Origin: JABDGR01 sp035546135
GTDB lineage: Bacteria > Verrucomicrobiota > Verrucomicrobiia > Opitutales > JABDGR01
DNA length: 20,409 nucleotides
Direction of reading: 5' to 3'
Assembly (NCBI GenBank): GCA_035546135.1
Contig: DASZWY010000098.1
Location: 1-20,409 of the forward strand
Numbering within the stretch: position 1 is the stretch's first letter; every line of letters begins with the position of its first letter. The position numbers and the translations under genes are program-made. The notes under the pieces were generated by a model that saw nothing but the letters and a program-made list of their open reading frames with translations, searched no databases and was not told the origin of the DNA. This document shows, piece after piece, positions 15,519-20,409 of this stretch.

Positions 15519-18281
15519 ATGAAGTTGCTTTTTTCGCGGAATGCTGGCTGGTTTCTTTTGGCCTTCATTTTGACAGGCTGGGGCGCATTGCCCGCCCACG
15601 CCCAGGGCCGCCGCGGGCCGCCCAGCCCGCCGACGCTCGGGCTCGACCAGGGTTTTCTGGAATTCGATACGCCGGATTTTCACCTCAAATTGGTCAAGGC
15701 TTCGCAAACCGTCGCCGCGCTTGAGGCCAAAAGCCCCGAGGCTTTCGACTTCACCCCCGGCAACCAGCTCGAGTTTCGCTCGCGCGACCGCTATAATTAC
15801 CTCGGCGACCTGACTTTCCGCACCCGCGCGGGCGATTCCGGCCCGTGGCAGAGCTTTTCCACCAGCGCTGTCCGCCAGCCTGTCACCGCGCTTGAGGCCA
15901 AGGCTCCCGTCCTCGCCGCCGCCGACCTTGCGCCGACGCTTCCCGACGATTGCCCGCTGCAAGTCACGCGCACCTGGTCGCTCGAAAACGGCCAGCTCGT
16001 TTTGCGGTTTGTGCTGAAAAACAAAACCTCCGCCCCGTTGCAAATCGGCGCGCTCGGGATGCCGATGATTTTTAACAATATCCTCACCGACCTCGCCACC
16101 AACCGTCCTTTTCCGCAGATGTATCAAATCTGCGATTTTTTCGACCCCGCCATCAATGAAGACGGCGGCTACCTCCAGGTCACGCGCCTCAACGGCCACG
16201 GCCCCGCGCTCGTCGTCGTGCCCGAGGGCAAAACGCCCTTCGAGGCCTGGCGCCCGCTCAGCGAACCCACGCCGCCCGGCCAGACTTTTGAGGGCGCGTT
16301 CGAGTGGATGGTCCATTCGCAGGCCTACGCCGAAAACGAATGGAAGAACGCCAAACCCTGGAACCCGCCGACGATGGCGGCCCTCGCCCCCGGCGAAACG
16401 AAAACCATCGGCGTGAAATTCCTGCTCTCCCCGCAAATCCGCGACATCGAGCAAACCCTCGCCGCCGCGGGCCGGCCCGTCGCCGTCGGCATCCCGGGCT
16501 ACATCCTGCCGATGGATATTAACGGAAAGCTCTTCCTCAACTACCCGCACCAAATTGCCGCCATCGACAGCGACCCCGCCGGCGCCATCACCGCCGTGCA
16601 AAACGCGCCCACCCCCCACGGCTGGCAGGACCTCACCCTTCACGGCCAGACCTGGGGCCGCGCGCGCCTCGTCATCCGCTACGACGACGGCACGCAGCAG
16701 GCCATCAGCTATTACATCATCAAGCCCGCGGCGCAGGCCGTCGCCGACCTGGGCAATTTCCTCTTCACCAAGCAATGGTATGTGAACCCCAACGACCCCT
16801 TTGGCCGTAGCCCGTCCGTGATGACTTACGACCGCGCGCACGACCGCATCGTCACGCAGGACTTCCGCGCCTGGGTCGCGGGTTTGGGCGATGAAGGCGG
16901 CGCCGGCTCCTGGCTCGCCGCGGCGATGAAGGAGTCCGGCCAGCCCAATGCCGGCGAGGTCGGCAAATACCAGCAGTTCGTGGACCAAGTGCTCTGGGGC
17001 GGCTTGCAATACCGCGACGGCCCGCGCCAATACGGCGTCAAAAAGAGCATGTTCTACCACGACCCCGCCGCGCTGCCCGATTTTCAATACGACCCCAATA
17101 TCAACTGGAGCGGCTGGACGGCCTGGAACAAGCAAGCCGCCGACGCCGTCAACCGCGCCTACGATTACCCGCACGTCGTCGCCGCGTATTGGGCCATGTA
17201 CCGCCTCGCGCGCAATTACCAAAACCTCGTCACCGCCCACCGCTGGGACTGGTATCTCAACCAGGCCTTCCTCACCGCCTACTACCTCGGCACCCACAAC
17301 AACATCGGCAACAGCCGCGACGGCCTGATGGACGGCACCATCTTCCTCCTCCTGCTCGACGACCTGAAGCACGAGCACTGGCCCGACCAGTATCAGCTCC
17401 TCTACGGCATCCTGCAAAACCGCGCCAACGACTGGAACGCCCGCCCGCTCCCCTTCGGCAGCGAAATGGCGTGGGACTGCACCGGCCAGGAGGAGGTCTA
17501 CGGCGTCACCAAGCTCTTCGGCTTCGACGAGAAGGCGCAAATCACCCTCGACTCCATCCTCGGCTACATGCCCGGCATCCCCAACTGGGGCTACAACGGC
17601 AATGCCCGCCGCTATTGGGACTTTTATTACGGCGGCGCGCCCGGCGGCGGCACCGAGCGCCAGCTCCACCACTACGGCTCCGGCCTCAACGCCATCCCCG
17701 TCCTCGCCGCCTACCGCGACCACCCCGGCGATTTCTACCTCCTGCGCGTCGGCTACGGCGGCGCCATGGGCGGCCTCAGCAACATCGACCAGGAAGGCTT
17801 CGCCGGCACCGCCTTCCACTCCTACCCGCAAAATATGCGCTGGGACACCTATTCCGGCGACTACGGCCCCAACTTCTTCGGCGTCGCCACCAACGCTGCC
17901 ACCTACGTCATCGACCACCCCGAATTCGGCTGGCAGGCCTTTGGCGGCAACGTGCAGGTCGACGGCGACTGGGTCAAAGTCCAGCCCCTCGACTGCTTCC
18001 GCCAGCGCGTTTACCTCGCCCCCCTCGGCCTTTGGCTCACCCTCGACGCCGGCGCCTTCGACCACGTCGAACTCAACGCAAAAACCCACGCCGTCCGCCT
18101 CGCCCTCGCCCCCGCTTCCGCCATTGCCCCCACCGCCTACCTAAGAATCGCTCAGCCCGCGAAAATCAACGGCATTGGCACCTACCAACCCACCGAGAAA
18201 TTCAAATTGGACCACGAGGCGTTTGCGGTGCCGCTGGGGAAGGATTTGGTTGAGGTGAGCTTGGCTGACGCCACGAAATAA
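15519..18281 (+). CDS. Secreted DUF5695-family protein, probable carbohydrate-active enzyme
   Basis: A 920-residue exported protein. The signal peptide is MKLLFSRNAG followed by FLLAFILTGWGALPAHA, cleaved before the Gln of AQG. I chose the ATG at 15519 over the in-frame ATG at 15480 because it yields this signal. The C-terminal half is rich in Trp, Tyr and Asp and contains segments I recall from DUF5695, a family of secreted bacterial and fungal proteins: GSEMAWDCTGQEEVYG (647-662; Glu649, Asp653), TERQLHHYGSGLNAIP (712-727), FYLLRVGYGGAMGGLSNIDQEGF and YSGDYGPNFFG. The N-terminal third looks beta-rich. The fold is probably an (alpha/alpha) toroid like many glycoside hydrolases; catalytic residues and substrate are not known to me. 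The GH51 gene downstream on the same strand suggests plant-type polysaccharide use. A dispersed repeat follows 5 bases after the stop. Confidence 0.78.
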   Translation: MKLLFSRNAGWFLLAFILTGWGALPAHAQGRRGPPSPPTLGLDQGFLEFDTPDFHLKLVKASQTVAALEAKSPEAFDFTPGNQLEFRSRDRYNYLGDLTFRTRAGDSGPWQSFSTSAVRQPVTALEAKAPVLAAADLAPTLPDDCPLQVTRTWSLENGQLVLRFVLKNKTSAPLQIGALGMPMIFNNILTDLATNRPFPQMYQICDFFDPAINEDGGYLQVTRLNGHGPALVVVPEGKTPFEAWRPLSEPTPPGQTFEGAFEWMVHSQAYAENEWKNAKPWNPPTMAALAPGETKTIGVKFLLSPQIRDIEQTLAAAGRPVAVGIPGYILPMDINGKLFLNYPHQIAAIDSDPAGAITAVQNAPTPHGWQDLTLHGQTWGRARLVIRYDDGTQQAISYYIIKPAAQAVADLGNFLFTKQWYVNPNDPFGRSPSVMTYDRAHDRIVTQDFRAWVAGLGDEGGAGSWLAAAMKESGQPNAGEVGKYQQFVDQVLWGGLQYRDGPRQYGVKKSMFYHDPAALPDFQYDPNINWSGWTAWNKQAADAVNRAYDYPHVVAAYWAMYRLARNYQNLVTAHRWDWYLNQAFLTAYYLGTHNNIGNSRDGLMDGTIFLLLLDDLKHEHWPDQYQLLYGILQNRANDWNARPLPFGSEMAWDCTGQEEVYGVTKLFGFDEKAQITLDSILGYMPGIPNWGYNGNARRYWDFYYGGAPGGGTERQLHHYGSGLNAIPVLAAYRDHPGDFYLLRVGYGGAMGGLSNIDQEGFAGTAFHSYPQNMRWDTYSGDYGPNFFGVATNAATYVIDHPEFGWQAFGGNVQVDGDWVKVQPLDCFRQRVYLAPLGLWLTLDAGAFDHVELNAKTHAVRLALAPASAIAPTAYLRIAQPAKINGIGTYQPTEKFKLDHEAFAVPLGKDLVEVSLADATK

Positions 18282-18286
18282 GAAGC

Positions 18287-18314
18287 TAGGCCGGCCGAGG
18301 ACGTCCGGCCCTAC
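18287..18314 (+). repeat. Dispersed GC-rich intergenic repeat, copy 3
   Basis: A 28-base unit starting TAGGCCGGCC and ending GTCCGGCCCTAC, 5 bases after the DUF5695 stop. It matches the copies at 13021-13048 (inverted) and 13110-13140. A further GTAGGGGCACGGCCC stretch at about 18339-18353 may be a degenerate neighbour of the GTAGGGGCG type seen in thiC. Confidence 0.6.
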
Positions 18315-18368
18315 CTTGCACATTAATTTTGCTCCGGGGTAGGGGCACGGCCCTCCGACGCGCCTGGC

Positions 18369-18556
18369 TTACAAGCCATGATGGAGCTCGCGGTGGCAAT
18401 TTGGACAAAGTCCTTGTGCGTTTTCTGGCGTGTCCTCTCCGCCTTTGGATAACGGCTTGATCTGATGGACTTCAAGATAAGGTTTTTATCTTTTGCTCGA
18501 AGAAAATGAGCTCTCTTATTACATATCTCGCAGTAACCATTTGCTCTAATTAATAC
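18369..18556 (-). pseudogene. Frameshifted HNH endonuclease remnant
   Basis: Minus-strand translation in two frames rebuilds an HNH nuclease C-terminus. Upstream frame: VLIRANGYCEICNKRAHFL (18556 to about 18490), with the first zinc Cys pair CEIC. Downstream frame: KPYLEVHQIKPLSKGGEDTP, then ENAQGLCPNCHRELHHGL and a TAA at 18371-18369, with the second Cys pair and the His/Asn/His catalytic set. The frames join at an A5/T5 run (18483-18487), consistent with a one-base deletion. Upstream, a stop codon interrupts the frame at 18559-18557; a partial continuation (LSRKY) in another frame suggests a second frameshift. The remnant sits in an AT-rich patch (about 18440-18680) unlike its GC-rich neighbours, which suggests transferred DNA. 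Apart from the repeats and this remnant, 18282-18739 shows no intact gene. Confidence 0.75.
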
Positions 18557-18739
18557 TTACGTGATAACATGGAGATTCCGTTAAAAATGCCAATCGCCTG
18601 CACAGATAAAACATTATTCAAATAGTAATAAAACTGGCCGTTTTTTGCTTCCCATTTCCGCTCAAATGGCTCATAGGCATCAGGATGGGTTGGCCGCCAT
18701 CCCCCGTATACCCCGGCCGTCAATCTGCTGCTTCCCCTC

Positions 18740-20409
18740 ATGAAAAAATCTCTGCTTTTTGCCTGCGGTTTGCTGATTTGTGGCAGTCTTTCCGCCACCC
18801 AAAATCTCACTCTCGACCCCTCCAAGACCGGGGAGCCGATTTCGCCCTATATTTACGGGCAGTTCATCGAGCACCTGGGCAAGTGCGTCAACGGCGGCCT
18901 CTGGGCCGAATTGCTGGAAGACCGCAAGTTCTATTATCCTATTACGGATAATTACAGTCCCTGGTCGGTGGCCACCGACCCATTTTGGAACACCGGGCCG
19001 TATATGTATTTGAGCGGCTCGCCGTGGAAGGTCGTCGCGCCGGCCCGCCTGCGTGGCGCCGTGACGATGGACACCGCACACACCTACGTCGAAGACCACA
19101 ACGCTGACGCCGGCCCGCAAATCGGCCAGGACATCAAACCGCCGGAAGCGCCGGTGCTCCATCTGCGTGGTAATGCCGATGTCGGCATCTCGCAGGAATG
19201 CATCCAGCTTACCAAGGGCCGCCAATATGTCGGACACATTACTCTGCGCGGTGACAATTTCAACGGTGCGGTCACTGTGCGCATGGTCATGGACGACCTT
19301 GAGCCGCGCGTCATCCAAACCATCAATAATGTCACCGGTGATTACCAGCGCACCGATTTCACTTTCACTGCGCCGGGCGATTCGCTCAACGCGCACTTCG
19401 AAATCGTCGGCCGCGGCCAGGGCACGGTCGAAATCGGCGCGGTCTCGCTGATGCCCGCCGATAATATCCACGGCTGGCGCGCCGACACCGTGGCGCTCCT
19501 CAAGCAGCTCAACGCGCCCATCTATCGCTGGCCCGGCGGCAATTTCGTCAGCGGCTACAATTGGAAGGACGGCATCGGCCCGGATCGCGACCAGCGCCCG
19601 CCGCGCAAAAACCCGGCCTGGAAGGGGGTCGAGCCCAACGATGTGGGCATTGCCGAATACATGGACTTGATGCAGCTCATCGGCGCGGAGCCGTATGTCT
19701 CCGTCAACACCGGCCTGGGCACGATTGATGGTGTTTCCGCCGAAGTCGAATACATCAATGGCGCGGCGGACACTCCGATGGGCAAGCTCCGCGCGGCCAA
19801 CGGCCACCCCGAGCCGTTCAACGTCAAATGGTGGGCGGTGGGCAATGAGATGTTCGGCAACTGGCAGCTCGGCAACATGCCGCTCGAGCAATACGTGCAA
19901 AAGCACAACGACGTCGCCAAGGCAATGTGGGGCGTGGACAAAAATGCCAAGCTCGTCGCCGTCGGCGATGACGACCCCAACAACCATTGGCAGTGGGACC
20001 AGATGATGTTCAAGGTCTGCACCGACTACATGACGCTCCTCAGCGAGCATGTTTATGTGAAGGAGAAGCTGGACACCGTGGCGCACGTTGCCCAGCTCGC
20101 CGATGAAATCCGTCGCGTCGCCGACGCCCACCGCCAGATGCGCGCGACCGTTCCGGAGCTCAAGGGCAAGGACATCCGCGTCGCGATGGACGAGTGGAAC
20201 TACTGGTATGGGGATTATCTCTATGGCGAGCTCGGCGTGCGCTACCACCTCAAGGACGCCCTTGGCATCGCGAAGGGCTATCATGAATTTTTCCGCAACA
20301 GCGATATTTTCTACATGGCCAACTACGCGCAGACGGTGAACGTCATCGGCGCCATCAAGACCACGCCCACCGCCGCTGCTTTCGACGCCACCGCGCTGCC
20401 GCAGGTGCT
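18740..20409 (+). CDS. Secreted GH51 alpha-L-arabinofuranosidase, 3' end outside window
   Basis: The first 556 residues of a GH51 enzyme, which releases terminal alpha-L-arabinofuranose from arabinan, arabinoxylan or related side chains by a retaining mechanism. Residues 1-19 (MKKSLLFACGLLICGSLSA) form a signal peptide; no proper lipobox is seen, so it is probably periplasmic or secreted. Landmarks are IYGQFIEHLGKCVNGGLW (38-55), a carbohydrate-binding-like insert (about 95-250, ending IEIGAVSLMPADNIHGW-like), YRWPGGNFVSGYNWKDGIGP, the acid/base WWAVGNEMFG with Glu370, and the nucleophile region VAMDEWNYWYG with Glu485. The (beta/alpha)8 core is largely present; the C-terminal beta domain is cut off at the window edge. 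The ATG at 18740 was chosen for the signal peptide; no Shine-Dalgarno. The DUF5695 gene upstream may work with it in glycan breakdown. Confidence 0.93.
   Translation, partial: MKKSLLFACGLLICGSLSATQNLTLDPSKTGEPISPYIYGQFIEHLGKCVNGGLWAELLEDRKFYYPITDNYSPWSVATDPFWNTGPYMYLSGSPWKVVAPARLRGAVTMDTAHTYVEDHNADAGPQIGQDIKPPEAPVLHLRGNADVGISQECIQLTKGRQYVGHITLRGDNFNGAVTVRMVMDDLEPRVIQTINNVTGDYQRTDFTFTAPGDSLNAHFEIVGRGQGTVEIGAVSLMPADNIHGWRADTVALLKQLNAPIYRWPGGNFVSGYNWKDGIGPDRDQRPPRKNPAWKGVEPNDVGIAEYMDLMQLIGAEPYVSVNTGLGTIDGVSAEVEYINGAADTPMGKLRAANGHPEPFNVKWWAVGNEMFGNWQLGNMPLEQYVQKHNDVAKAMWGVDKNAKLVAVGDDDPNNHWQWDQMMFKVCTDYMTLLSEHVYVKEKLDTVAHVAQLADEIRRVADAHRQMRATVPELKGKDIRVAMDEWNYWYGDYLYGELGVRYHLKDALGIAKGYHEFFRNSDIFYMANYAQTVNVIGAIKTTPTAAAFDATALPQV

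Noticed and set aside
14976..18089. 1037-residue open frame on the minus strand across the helicase and the DUF5695 gene
   Set aside because: It is antisense to two well-supported genes, has Val/Gly/Ala-rich composition typical of high-GC shadow frames, and shows no domain or signal.
18680..20284. 534-residue minus-strand frame opposite the GH51 gene
   Set aside because: Antisense to an enzyme with both catalytic Glu motifs; composition is that of a shadow frame.

Overview
The window looks like chromosomal DNA from a GC-rich, Gram-negative, carbohydrate-degrading bacterium, most likely a verrucomicrobium (Opitutae-like). The grounds are three surface or secreted proteins with PEP-CTERM or PEP-CTERM-like C-termini, a large secreted DUF5695-type protein next to a GH51 arabinofuranosidase, GC-rich dispersed hairpin repeats, and almost no Shine-Dalgarno sequences in front of well-supported genes. 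The taxonomic call is an inference from these features. No search was run.

Layout, left to right. (a) 1-1766, plus strand: the end of a PEP-CTERM protein, then a secreted/surface protein of the family seen beside TonB-dependent and cobalamin-type surface loci. (b) 1767-2409: a hairpin-rich stretch, a small ribbon-helix-helix regulator on the minus strand, and an AT-rich intergenic segment. (c) 2410-5349, minus strand: sucC-sucD (succinyl-CoA synthetase, TCA cycle), with rph (RNase PH) upstream. (d) 5460-7504, plus strand: an Ada-like AraC-HTH/O6-alkylguanine alkyltransferase, a TetR-family regulator with a palindrome abutting its start codon, and a short Cys-rich protein behind a second, related palindrome. 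(e) 7599-9563, minus strand: a sensor kinase with a plant-type ethylene-binding transmembrane domain, followed by a response regulator made only of two receiver domains. (f) 9771-10487, minus strand: a small glycine-rich PEP-CTERM protein. (g) 10730-12968, minus strand: thiC under a TPP riboswitch whose terminator-like expression platform ends at the start codon; two REP-like repeats lie inside the thiC coding sequence. (h) 13163-15388, minus strand: a RecD2-type helicase. (i) 15519-20409, plus strand: a DUF5695 secreted protein, then a decayed HNH endonuclease gene (minus strand) in an AT-rich patch, then a secreted GH51 alpha-L-arabinofuranosidase that runs off the window.

Most of the window is core metabolism or common accessory functions. 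The best candidates for something undescribed are the ethylene-receptor-like kinase/dual-receiver pair, the TetR/Cys-rich-protein module beside a DNA-alkylation repair gene, and a shared 17-bp palindrome (TGTTCCA-N3-TGGAACA) in two unrelated intergenic regions.
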